Notes: generated by a model not told the origin, from the sequence alone. A DNA stretch of 5,524 nucleotides from Labilithrix sp. (GCA_028287035.1 JAQBQL010000052.1:1-5524); one strand, 5' to 3'. Positions 1 to 5,524 are shown, numbered from the stretch's first letter. A program made the numbers and translations.

Positions 1-1
1 G

Positions 2-376
2 CCGGCTCCATGTCCCGCGGTGGGTGCGTCGCCCGCCCCCTCGCTCCCGGCGACCAGCGAGATCGCCGCGCGCGGCGCCGCCGAGGCGCCCCTCATGCGC
101 GAGGCGCAGCGCTTCGACGCGCTCGCCGGTCCGGAGGCCCGCTCCGCGCCATTCGTGGCCGACCGCGACGCGTGCGTACGCGTGCTGTTCGAGGCGTCGA
201 GCGATGCGCTCGCGTTCCTCGAGAGCGAGAGCGCCGGCCCGCTCGGCGCGCCGTCACGAGGGACACGCGGCGCCGTCCCCCCGCAGGGTCCCGCGTGCGT
301 GAAGCAGGGAACGCGCGTCCGCCTCGTGGTCCGCGGAGCGGCCCAGGCGCGCGCGGTGCTCTTCACCGCGCCCTGA
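2..376 (+). CDS. Hypothetical protein, C-terminal fragment (5' end outside window)
   Basis: The frame is open from the left edge to a TGA at 374-376, giving 124 visible residues. The GTG at 20 and the internal ATG are probably not the start, because nothing forces one there and the Pro/Ala-rich stretch continues upstream. The first ~30 residues are a low-complexity Ala/Pro/Ser linker. After it comes a compact domain with two cysteines (visible residues 58 and 99), in DACVRV and GPACVKQGTRVRLV, that could form a disulfide. Alternating hydrophobic residues near the end suggest beta strands. I do not recognise a named family. The pattern of a short linker plus a 'CVRV...GP.CV..G' domain resembles exported proteins of unknown function that I associate with myxobacteria (recollection, not a search). 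It ends 6 nt before the convergent glycosylase gene. Reality of the gene is likely; function is unknown. Confidence 0.6.
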   Translation, partial: PAPCPAVGASPAPSLPATSEIAARGAAEAPLMREAQRFDALAGPEARSAPFVADRDACVRVLFEASSDALAFLESESAGPLGAPSRGTRGAVPPQGPACVKQGTRVRLVVRGAAQARAVLFTAP

Positions 377-390
377 GCGCGTTCAGGCGC
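368..390. terminator. Possible bidirectional hairpin between convergent stop codons
   Basis: An imperfect inverted repeat spans both stop codons. GCGC (368-371) pairs with GCGC (387-390), C372 is bulged, and CTGA (373-376) pairs with TCAG (383-386), leaving a 6-nt loop. Its position between two convergent genes suits a shared terminator. No T tract follows on either strand, so it would be a non-classical terminator at best, and short GC hairpins are common in DNA of this composition. Confidence 0.3.
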
Positions 391-973
391 CGCCCTTCGG
401 ACCAAGGCCGATGGTGCGCGGATGCGGCCGCGAGACGTGCTTGCTGGTCGCGTCGAAGAAGCGCCACGGAGCCTCGGCGATGGCCCCCGCGTACCCCACG
501 CCGACCCGCGCGCTCACCGCGATCTTCGGCCGCTTGGTGCGCGCCGTCACCACGAGCTCGGGCCCGGTGACGAGGTCCGCGGCATCGTACGCGCGCGTGA
601 TACCGAGCGCCCGGGTCGCGCGGCCCGGGCCGTCGGTGCGCACGCCTTCCGCGATCCCGCGGACCGGCTCGACCCCGCGCACGAGCACCGCGTGGCCCTT
701 GCCTTCGCCGAAGCACACGACGTTGAAGCACTCGTACATGCCGTAGATGAGGAACACGTACGCGCGCCCCGGAGGACCGTAGAGCGTCTTCGTGCGCTTC
801 GTGAGCCCCACCTTGGCGTGGCAGGCGAGGTCCTTCGGGCCGCGGTACGCCTCGGTCTCCACGATGCGCGCGACCTTCTCGCCGTGCACGAGGTAGGTGC
901 CGACGAGGGCGCGCGCGACGACGAGCGCGTCGCGTTCGTAGAAGGCGCGCGGCAGGGGTGCGTCGGTGCTCAC
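383..973 (-). CDS. aag: 3-methyladenine DNA glycosylase (AAG/MPG family)
   Basis: This 196-residue protein matches the AAG/MPG base-excision-repair family, which flips out and removes alkylated purines such as 3-methyladenine, and hypoxanthine, leaving an abasic site. The usual bacterial length is about 190-210. Visible motifs include the N-terminal PLPRAFYERDALVVARALVG; VETEAYRGP (38-46), where Glu41 corresponds to the catalytic human Glu125 and Tyr43 to base-stacking Tyr127; His52 (human His136); LIYGMYECFN (75-84), where Tyr77 corresponds to the intercalating Tyr162 and Asn84 to Asn169; and VLVRGVEP with Arg99 (human Arg182). The active site therefore looks intact. The start chosen is GTG at 971-973, because the family N-terminus begins there. 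The frame stays open far upstream but only as antisense-type sequence over the lipoprotein gene. No clear Shine-Dalgarno sequence is seen. It lies 56 nt downstream of the lipoprotein gene on the same strand and may be co-transcribed with it. Confidence 0.95.
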   Translation of the reverse strand: MSTDAPLPRAFYERDALVVARALVGTYLVHGEKVARIVETEAYRGPKDLACHAKVGLTKRTKTLYGPPGRAYVFLIYGMYECFNVVCFGEGKGHAVLVRGVEPVRGIAEGVRTDGPGRATRALGITRAYDAADLVTGPELVVTARTKRPKIAVSARVGVGYAGAIAEAPWRFFDATSKHVSRPHPRTIGLGPKGGA

Positions 974-997
974 GCGGCGATGCTCACGAGGAAGGTT

Positions 998-1018
998 CGC
1001 GGCGGGCTCGGCGCCGCG
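998..1018 (-). terminator. GC hairpin between the lipoprotein and glycosylase genes
   Basis: A perfect 7-bp stem, CGCGGCG (998-1004) with CGCCGCG (1012-1018), encloses a 7-nt loop. It lies in the 56-nt gap 12 nt after the lipoprotein stop in the direction of transcription. No T tract follows, so it could be a weak or Rho-aided terminator, an mRNA 3'-end stabiliser, or chance in GC-rich DNA. Confidence 0.3.
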
Positions 1019-1029
1019 TCCCGGGACGA

Positions 1030-1644
1030 CTACTTCTTCACGAGCTCGATGTCGACGCGGCGATCCTGCGCCCAGCCGGATTCGTCGTGGCCGGTCGCGT
1101 CCAGCTCGCCGCGCGAGGTGGCGGTGAGGCGCTCGCGTCCGACGCCGAGGTCGATCATGTAGCGGTTGACCGCCTCGGAGCGGCTGCCGCCGAGGCCCAT
1201 GTTGTACTCGGGCTCGCCGCGCGGATCGGTCCGACCCACCAGCGCGACCGTGCGACCGCGGAGCGCGCCGTCGGTCAGGCACTTCGCGACCTCGCCGAGC
1301 ATCGTGCGGTCCTCGGCCGCGAGCGCCGCGGAGTCGAACTCGAAGCTGGCGGCCGCCTTGCTCTCGCCGCGCGCCGTGATGCCGCACGCGCGCGCGATCT
1401 CGCTGGAGACGCTGAGACCGACGGTGTCGACGGTCGGCCCGCGCGATCCGGCGCCCGCGCCGAGCGAGGCGCCCGTCGTCGTCGTCTGCGAGACCGCCCC
1501 CTTGGCGGCGGAGCCGGACGCGGAGGAGGAAGGCGAGCTCACCTTCTTGTTGATGCCGGGGGAGTCGCAGCCCGCCACGAGGGCGAGCGAGACGACGCCG
1601 GCGGAGACGATCGCGAAGGAACCCTGGGTGAGACGGCTGGCCAT
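1030..1644 (-). CDS. OmpA-family peptidoglycan-binding lipoprotein
   Basis: This is a 204-residue envelope protein. Residues 1-25 form a type II signal peptide with a positively charged start and hydrophobic core, ending in a lipobox LVAG-Cys26. Residues ~28-72 are a Ser/Ala/Thr/Gly-rich flexible linker that includes four Thr encoded by an ACG run. Residues ~98-204 are an OmpA_C domain: FEFDSAAL (101-108), GRTDPRGEPEYNMGLGGSR (137-155) and AQDRRVDIEL (192-201). Asp140 and Arg155 match the diaminopimelate-binding Asp/Arg pair of this family, so non-covalent binding to peptidoglycan is expected. The common His before TD is Arg here. Residue +2 after the lipid Cys is Asp, which in Escherichia coli favours inner-membrane retention; whether this holds in this lineage is unknown. 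The ATG at 1642-1644 is the only start giving a proper signal peptide. It is Pal-like in domain content, but I see no tol genes nearby, so I do not call it pal. Confidence 0.92.
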   Translation of the reverse strand: MASRLTQGSFAIVSAGVVSLALVAGCDSPGINKKVSSPSSSASGSAAKGAVSQTTTTGASLGAGAGSRGPTVDTVGLSVSSEIARACGITARGESKAAASFEFDSAALAAEDRTMLGEVAKCLTDGALRGRTVALVGRTDPRGEPEYNMGLGGSRSEAVNRYMIDLGVGRERLTATSRGELDATGHDESGWAQDRRVDIELVKK

Positions 1645-1737
1645 GACCCGGCATCCAACCAGCCATGCGCGACGACGGCCAAATTCCGGGGAGCCTCCGC
1701 CCTGCCCGCCTGCGCTGGCTGTGCTAACGGATAGGCC
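1645..1737. promoter_or_regulatory. Divergent intergenic region, presumed back-to-back promoters
   Basis: These 93 nt separate the start codons of the minus-strand lipoprotein gene and the plus-strand 195-residue protein gene. Both units should be transcribed from here, so promoters are expected by position. I see no convincing -10/-35 hexamers. The most AT-rich patch is AAATT at 1681-1685, and GCTAACGGAT lies just before the plus-strand start. A weak GGA (1729-1731), 6 nt before the ATG at 1738, may act as its ribosome binding site. No clear operator palindrome is visible. Confidence 0.45.
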
Positions 1738-2325
1738 ATGGACGTCTCCGTTCTGCTCGAGCCTGCGATCGATCTGAAGCGCCTGGCCGAGGTCCTCGAT
1801 GGGCTCGGTCACGAGGGCCGCGTGCACACCATCCACGGCTGGGGGAAGAAGCGTCAGAAGGAGCTGTTCGCGGCGGCCAAGGGCCACGCGCCGCTCGACC
1901 TCGACTTCCTCGTCCCCGCGAGCATGGGATCGCTCGTCGAGGTCATCCACGAAGGCCAGAACACGCTCGCCGCGTTCAACCATTTCCAGAAGCGGTTCGT
2001 ACGCCTCGAGGGCGAGGACTTCGCGGTCGGCGGGTACAACCACCAGTCGCTCACGCCGCTCACCGGCCCCGGCTACTTCGTGGTCTCGAAGGGCGAAGGC
2101 GACCACGAGGGCGAGCTCGTCATCGACTACACGAAGTACCCGAAGAGCAAGCCCGCCAGCTGGCCCGCGATCAAGACGAACGAGGGCGGCATCGGAAGCC
2201 TCGTGTACGGCGGGATGATCGACTACCTGCGCGGCATCTCCACCCACGTGTCGATCGGGCGGGCATCGAAGGGCGGCAAGGACATGGACGCGTGGTTCAC
2301 GCTCGTGAGGAAGGACGTCGCCTGA
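1738..2325 (+). CDS. Conserved-looking soluble protein of unknown function (195 aa)
   Basis: I do not recognise a named domain. The 195 residues have no signal peptide and no membrane segment, so the protein is probably cytoplasmic. The composition is that of a well-folded protein: an N-terminal helix region (residues 7-23), then GWGKKRQKELF (34-44), LDLDFLVP (53-60), NHFQKRFVRL (81-90), a Gly/Tyr-rich GGYNHQSLTPLTGPGYFVV (98-116), VIDYTKYPKSKP (128-139), LVYGGMIDYLRGI (155-167) and HVSIGRASKGGKDMDAWF (170-187). Conserved-type aromatic, Gly, Pro and charged residues suggest a binding or enzymatic surface, but no known catalytic motif is evident. From memory, similar unannotated proteins occur in Myxococcota; no search was possible. 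The ATG at 1738 follows a weak GGA six nucleotides upstream. Its stop lies inside the start region of the FemAB-like gene, so the two are almost certainly one operon and translationally coupled. Confidence 0.85.
   Translation: MDVSVLLEPAIDLKRLAEVLDGLGHEGRVHTIHGWGKKRQKELFAAAKGHAPLDLDFLVPASMGSLVEVIHEGQNTLAAFNHFQKRFVRLEGEDFAVGGYNHQSLTPLTGPGYFVVSKGEGDHEGELVIDYTKYPKSKPASWPAIKTNEGGIGSLVYGGMIDYLRGISTHVSIGRASKGGKDMDAWFTLVRKDVA
2307..2315 (+). promoter_or_regulatory. Strong Shine-Dalgarno for the FemAB-like gene
   Basis: GAGGAAGGA lies within the last codons of the preceding gene and ends 6 nt before the CTG at 2322. This is ideal spacing for that codon. It lies downstream of the alternative GTG at 2292, so it cannot serve that start. 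It is the best ribosome-binding match I saw in the window and decides the start choice for the next gene. Confidence 0.65.
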
Positions 2326-3473
2326 CGACCACCCTCGAGCTGCGCGTCGTCCCGCGCATCAAGGACATCCCCCAGGCCGCCTGGGACGGTCTCCTGCGCG
2401 ACGGAAGCTCCCCCTTCATGGAGCACACGTGGCTCGACTGCCTCGAAGAGGCGAAGTGTGTCGGCGAGCACGCCGGCTGGATCCCGCAGCATCTCGCCCT
2501 CTACGACGGTGAGGAGCTCATCGCCGCCGCGCCCGCCTACGCGAAGACGAACAGCGAGGGCGAGTTCGTCTTCGACTTCAGCTGGGCGGACCTCGCGAGC
2601 CGCCTCGGCCTCGACTACTACCCGAAGCTCGTGCTCGCCGTGCCGTTCACGCCCGCCACCGGCGACCGCGTGCTCGTCCACCCGCGCCGGGACCGCGCCG
2701 AGATGGTCGCGGCGATGGCGCAGGGCGTGCGCAGCGTCGTCAAGCAGCTCGAGCTGTCGAGCGCGCACGTCCTCTTCCCGCACGAGGAGGAGGCGAAGCA
2801 GTGGGCCGAGGGGGGCGGCTTCGCGCGGCGCGCCGGCGTGCAGTACCACTGGCACAACCGCGAGCCGGCGTTCACGAGCTACGAGGACTTCCTCGCGTCG
2901 CTCCCGCAGAAGAAGCGCACGCAGATCCGCCGCGAGCGAAAGCAACCCGCGATGGACGGCGTGACCATCGCGACGCTGCGCCCCGAGGAGTACGACGCGG
3001 CCATGGCGGCCACGATGTACGGCCTCTACACGACCACCGTCGACAAGTACTTCTACGGCCGTCGTTACATGAAGAAGAGGTTCTTCGAGCTACTGACGAC
3101 GCGCTTCCGGGACCGCCTGTCGTGGGTCGTTGCGCGCAAGGGTGACGAGGTCGTCGCCGGCGCCTTCAATCTGAAGAAGGACGGCGTCATCTATGGCCGC
3201 TACTGGGGCACCCATACCGAGCTACCGTTCTTGCATTTCAACGTTTGCTATTACCACGGCGTCGATCAGGCGATTGCCGAGGGCTGTCACACCTTCAATC
3301 CGGGCGCCGGCGGCGAGCACAAGAAGGTGCGCGGATTCCTGCCGACGATCACGCATTCCGCGCACCACATTGCCAATGCGCGATTCCGGGGAATCGTGGA
3401 GTCGTTCCTGGAGCGCGAGCGGGCGGCGGTCGCCGAGCACGTCGCGGAAGAGCGCGCGGCGCTCGCGAAGTGA
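2322..3473 (+). CDS. FemAB-like / GNAT-fold acyltransferase (COG3146, DUF482 type)
   Basis: From CTG 2322 this encodes 383 residues, the usual size of the COG3146 (FemAB_like, PF04339) family. The family is annotated as peptidoglycan biosynthesis or GNAT transferase; the true substrate is not established. Family-type blocks include SPFMEHTWLDCLEEA (30-44), EFVFDFSWADLASRLGLDYYPKL (81-103), AVPFTPATGDRVLV (106-119), HWHNREPAFTSYEDFLASL (176-194), the basic KKRTQIRRERK (197-207), YGRYWG (291-296), PFLHFNVCYYHGVDQAI (302-318) and FNPGAGGEHKKVRGFLP (325-341). The protein is soluble, with a charged C-terminal helix. The CTG start gives (M)TTTLELRVV, close to the usual family N-terminus, overlaps the upstream stop as CTGA, and is preceded by GAGGAAGGA. 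The alternative is GTG at 2292 (ten extra residues), which has a weaker AAGGA at 2278-2282. It ends 6 nt from the convergent gloB stop. Family call is firm; start and substrate are not. Confidence 0.9.
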   Translation: MTTTLELRVVPRIKDIPQAAWDGLLRDGSSPFMEHTWLDCLEEAKCVGEHAGWIPQHLALYDGEELIAAAPAYAKTNSEGEFVFDFSWADLASRLGLDYYPKLVLAVPFTPATGDRVLVHPRRDRAEMVAAMAQGVRSVVKQLELSSAHVLFPHEEEAKQWAEGGGFARRAGVQYHWHNREPAFTSYEDFLASLPQKKRTQIRRERKQPAMDGVTIATLRPEEYDAAMAATMYGLYTTTVDKYFYGRRYMKKRFFELLTTRFRDRLSWVVARKGDEVVAGAFNLKKDGVIYGRYWGTHTELPFLHFNVCYYHGVDQAIAEGCHTFNPGAGGEHKKVRGFLPTITHSAHHIANARFRGIVESFLERERAAVAEHVAEERAALAK

Positions 3474-3479
3474 GTAGGC

Positions 3480-4274
3480 CTACCTGAACGAGTCCTTGGC
3501 CTTGCGGATCGCCCCGAGCGCCTCGGCCGCCGACGCGCCCTCGGCGATCCCGAGCGTGGCGCGGATCTCGCGCGACTCCGTGCGAAGGAACGGGTTGTAG
3601 GTCAGCTCCTCGGCCATCGTCGAGGGCACGGTCGGGGCGCCGCCGCTCCGCAGCGCGGCGGCGCGGGTGCGCGCGTCGGTGATCGCCGCGTTCGAGGGCT
3701 CGACGTGCGCCGCGAAGCGCAGGTTCGACTCGGTGTACTCGTGCCCGCAGTACACCTTGGTCCTTCCGTCGAGCGCGGCCAGCTTCGCGAGGCTCGCCTG
3801 CATCATCGGCGGGTCGCCCTCGAAGATGCGTCCGCAGCCGCCCACGAAGAGCGTGTCGCCGGTGAACACGACCGCGTCGTGCGGCTCGCGCGTGACCACG
3901 TACGCTATGGCGCCGGTGGTGTGCCCCGGGATGTGGAGGACCCGCACGAGGAGGCTGCCGATCGTGAAGGTCGCCCCCTCGTCGAGATACTCGGTCTGAC
4001 CGGGAACGCGGCCCTTGTCACTGTGGTGCGCGTACACCCGGCGGATGCCGAGCTCCTTCACGACCGCCGCGTTGCCGCCGGTGTGATCGGGGTGATGATG
4101 CGTGTCGAGCACGGCGACCGGCGTGAGCCCCCCCTGCCGGCCCCCGTGCTGCTCGAGGGCCGCGAGCACCGGGCCAGGCTCCGAAGGGTCGACGATCGCG
4201 CACTCCTTCGTCTCGGGGCACACGAGCAGGTAGGCGTAGTTGTCCGAGAGGCACGAGACGGGAACGACGCGCAT
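3480..4274 (-). CDS. gloB: Hydroxyacylglutathione hydrolase (glyoxalase II)
   Basis: This 264-residue metallo-beta-lactamase-fold enzyme hydrolyses S-lactoylglutathione to lactate and glutathione, the second step of methylglyoxal detoxification, in the cytoplasm. The binuclear metal site is complete: THHHPDH (58-64) provides His59, His61, Asp63 and His64; PGHT gives His118; FTGD gives the bridging Asp140; and CGHEY gives His178. CGRIFEGD (147-154) and the C-terminal R-K-A-K-D-S-F (257-263) match the region that contacts glutathione in the family, so it is a true glyoxalase II rather than a generic MBL hydrolase. Length agrees with the usual ~250-265. The ATG at 4272-4274 has GGTAGGA upstream (4282-4288), with 7 nt spacing. 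It starts 20 nt after the stop of the sulfatase-fold gene, so the two are probably co-transcribed. I see no gloA (glyoxalase I) in the window. Confidence 0.96.
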   Translation of the reverse strand: MRVVPVSCLSDNYAYLLVCPETKECAIVDPSEPGPVLAALEQHGGRQGGLTPVAVLDTHHHPDHTGGNAAVVKELGIRRVYAHHSDKGRVPGQTEYLDEGATFTIGSLLVRVLHIPGHTTGAIAYVVTREPHDAVVFTGDTLFVGGCGRIFEGDPPMMQASLAKLAALDGRTKVYCGHEYTESNLRFAAHVEPSNAAITDARTRAAALRSGGAPTVPSTMAEELTYNPFLRTESREIRATLGIAEGASAAEALGAIRKAKDSFR

Positions 4275-4294
4275 CGCGCCATCCTACCGCGCGC

Positions 4295-5524
4295 TCACTT
4301 CTTCGTCGCGTAGGCGCGGTTCAGGCAGCCCACGCCGCACGCGGTGGGGGCCACCTCCGGGATTGCCTTGCTGGCGGCCCGGAAGCGAGCGGCCATCGCG
4401 TCGAAGTCGGCGCCGCGCAGGATCGGTGACTTCTCGTCGGGATCGGCGCTCAGGTCGAAGAGCTTGAGGAGCTCGTCCTTGCCGAACGCGATGATCTTGA
4501 GGTGGTCGTGCACGAGCGCGCGCCGCTTGTCGTTGTCGCTCGTCATCGGGAGGTCGACGAGGATGTCCCGCGGCCCTTCGGCGGCTCCGAACAGCTCGGG
4601 CACCAGGCTCTTGCCCTCGTACGTCGGCTCGGCAGGCGCGCCGAGGAGCTCGAGGATCGTGGGCGCCATGTCGATCGCGCTGCGCGCCACGTCGATGCGC
4701 CGCGGCGCGGCGCCCGGCACGACGAAGAACATCGGGACGCGGACGAGGTTCTCCCACAGCTCGAAGCCGTGGTTGAACTGGTTGTGCTCGCCGAACGCCT
4801 CGCCGTGGTCCGCGGTGACGATGACGACGGTGCGCTTCGCCCACGGACGCTCGGCGATGAAGTCGAGCAGCTTGCCGAGCCAGCGGTCGGTGAACGTCAC
4901 CTCCGCGTCGTAACGGTCGCGCAGGGATTTCCCGTACGCGGGGATGCCGTCCTTCTCGTGCGACAGGTACTGGTCGTGCGGATCGAGGAAGTGGAACCAC
5001 GCGAAGAACCGGCCGCTGTCGAGGGACGGATCACCCAGGATGCTCTCCGCGATGGCCTCGTGCTGCGGGCTCGTGACGTTGGGGTCGGTCTCGTTCTTGA
5101 AGATGATCCCGGGCACGATCTTCCACACGTCGAACCCCTGGTCGAAGCCGGCGCTGTTGAAGTAGCCGTGCGCCTGCGCGCCGAGCGTGCGGACGCCCTT
5201 CTGCTTCAGCAGCTCCGGGAAGAACAGGTTCTCCTTGGCGTAGGAGCCGAAGAAGAAGCCGCTCCGTTTCAGCTCGCTCGGGTACCGGCCGCCCAGGAGC
5301 CCGCCGAGGCTCATCGAGGTGTACGAGGAGATGGCGTACGCGTGGGTGTAGCTCACGCTCTTCTTCTCGAGCTCCGTGAGCCGCGGCGCGATCGGGCGCG
5401 CATAGCCGTTCCACGGCATGTCGGCGCGCAGGCTGTCGACGGAGAGCACGATGACGTCGTAGTCGGGCCGCGCCGCCGCGGGAGCGGGCGCGGCGGCGGC
5501 CGGCGCGACCGACGACGCGGCCGG
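4295..5524 (-). CDS. Sulfatase-fold hydrolase/transferase, N-terminus outside window
   Basis: The frame is open to the right edge, with 409 visible residues ending at TGA 4295-4297. The GTG at 5447-5449 is not the start, because the fold begins before it at YDVIVLSVDSLRAD. Upstream is an Ala/Pro-rich linker (5465-5524), so a signal peptide, lipid anchor or membrane domain probably lies outside the window. Alkaline-phosphatase-superfamily features are an Asp in VDSLRAD (5435-5437), FHFLDPHDQY, TADHGEAFGEH with Asp-His at 4805-4810, and FNHGFELWENLVRVP with His at 4769-4771. The nucleophile position reads Thr-Ser-Met-Ser-Leu (Thr at 5318-5320) before GLLGGRYP, where formylglycine sulfatases have C/S-x-P-x-R. 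That argues against a classical sulfatase and for a Thr-nucleophile enzyme such as an envelope phospho-group transferase; the substrate is unknown. The C-terminus has CGVGC. gloB follows after 20 nt. Confidence 0.9.
   Translation of the reverse strand, partial: PAASSVAPAAAAPAPAAARPDYDVIVLSVDSLRADMPWNGYARPIAPRLTELEKKSVSYTHAYAISSYTSMSLGGLLGGRYPSELKRSGFFFGSYAKENLFFPELLKQKGVRTLGAQAHGYFNSAGFDQGFDVWKIVPGIIFKNETDPNVTSPQHEAIAESILGDPSLDSGRFFAWFHFLDPHDQYLSHEKDGIPAYGKSLRDRYDAEVTFTDRWLGKLLDFIAERPWAKRTVVIVTADHGEAFGEHNQFNHGFELWENLVRVPMFFVVPGAAPRRIDVARSAIDMAPTILELLGAPAEPTYEGKSLVPELFGAAEGPRDILVDLPMTSDNDKRRALVHDHLKIIAFGKDELLKLFDLSADPDEKSPILRGADFDAMAARFRAASKAIPEVAPTACGVGCLNRAYATKK

Noticed and set aside
10..570. 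186-residue plus-strand open frame at the left edge
   Set aside because: Arg/Pro-rich composition typical of a shadow frame in GC-rich DNA, and it runs across the antisense of the well-supported glycosylase gene.
1474..1486. Four-fold CGT repeat as a phase-variable microsatellite
   Set aside because: It is short and in codon register (four Thr in a flexible linker); unit gain or loss would not shift the frame.
974..1666. Upstream extension of the glycosylase reading frame to give a 427-residue fusion
   Set aside because: The extra part lies over the lipoprotein gene in another frame on the same strand, is Arg-rich low complexity, and the AAG family N-terminus begins at the GTG at 971-973.
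1645..2247. Upstream extension of the lipoprotein reading frame into a 405-residue protein
   Set aside because: It would be antisense to the 195-residue gene and would bury the signal peptide and lipobox internally; the ATG at 1642-1644 gives a normal lipoprotein.
2223..2945. 240-residue minus-strand open frame
   Set aside because: Fully antisense to the FemAB-like gene and the end of its neighbour, with Arg/Leu/Val-biased composition and no recognisable domain.
3474..3483. Ten-base perfect palindrome GTAGGCCTAC between convergent stops as a terminator or operator
   Set aside because: It has no loop for a stable hairpin and no T tract, and several 10-base palindromes are expected by chance in 5.5 kb.
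4344..4913. 189-residue plus-strand open frame
   Set aside because: Antisense to the sulfatase-fold gene; Ser/Arg-rich shadow frame with no motif.
5447..5449. GTG as start codon of the sulfatase-fold gene
   Set aside because: The residues before it (YDVIV) complete the first beta strand that carries the metal-binding Asp, and the frame is open to the window edge.
1..5524. Mobile element, CRISPR array, tRNA/rRNA, toxin-antitoxin or defence system
   Set aside because: No transposase or integrase motifs, terminal repeats, regularly spaced repeats, cloverleaf-like sequence or known defence domains were seen on either strand.

Overview
The window is GC-rich (about 70% by eye) and almost fully coding. 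It looks like chromosomal housekeeping and accessory DNA from a Gram-negative bacterium. Evidence for Gram-negative is an OmpA-type lipoprotein and a glutathione-type glyoxalase II. The codon style, the Ala/Pro-rich linkers and the protein repertoire suggest Myxococcota (a Polyangia-like lineage). That assignment is inference, because there is no marker gene here.

Layout, left to right, is short units of alternating direction. (1) 2-376, +: the C-terminal end of a protein of unknown function, cut by the left edge. (2) 383-1644, -: an OmpA-family lipoprotein gene (1030-1644) followed 56 nt downstream by an AAG/MPG-family 3-methyladenine DNA glycosylase gene (383-973). (3) 1645-1737: a 93-nt divergent intergenic region, the only obvious place for promoters of the two central units. 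(4) 1738-3473, +: an unrecognised 195-residue soluble protein whose stop overlaps, by four nucleotides (CTGA), the likely CTG start of a COG3146 FemAB-like/GNAT acyltransferase. (5) 3480-5524, -: a sulfatase-fold (alkaline phosphatase superfamily) enzyme cut by the right edge, followed 20 nt downstream by gloB (glyoxalase II). Both convergent junctions are very tight, with six nucleotides between stop codons.

Functionally the set mixes envelope genes (OmpA-like lipoprotein, FemAB-like transferase, sulfatase-fold enzyme) with repair and detoxification of reactive metabolites (alkyl-base glycosylase, glyoxalase II). I see no mobile element, CRISPR array, tRNA, rRNA or defence cassette. I do not see a clear new multi-gene system. 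The most interesting items are the probable non-canonical CTG start with its strong Shine-Dalgarno sequence, the sulfatase-fold enzyme with Thr where formylglycine sulfatases have Cys/Ser, and the unannotated 195-residue protein tightly coupled to the FemAB-like gene.
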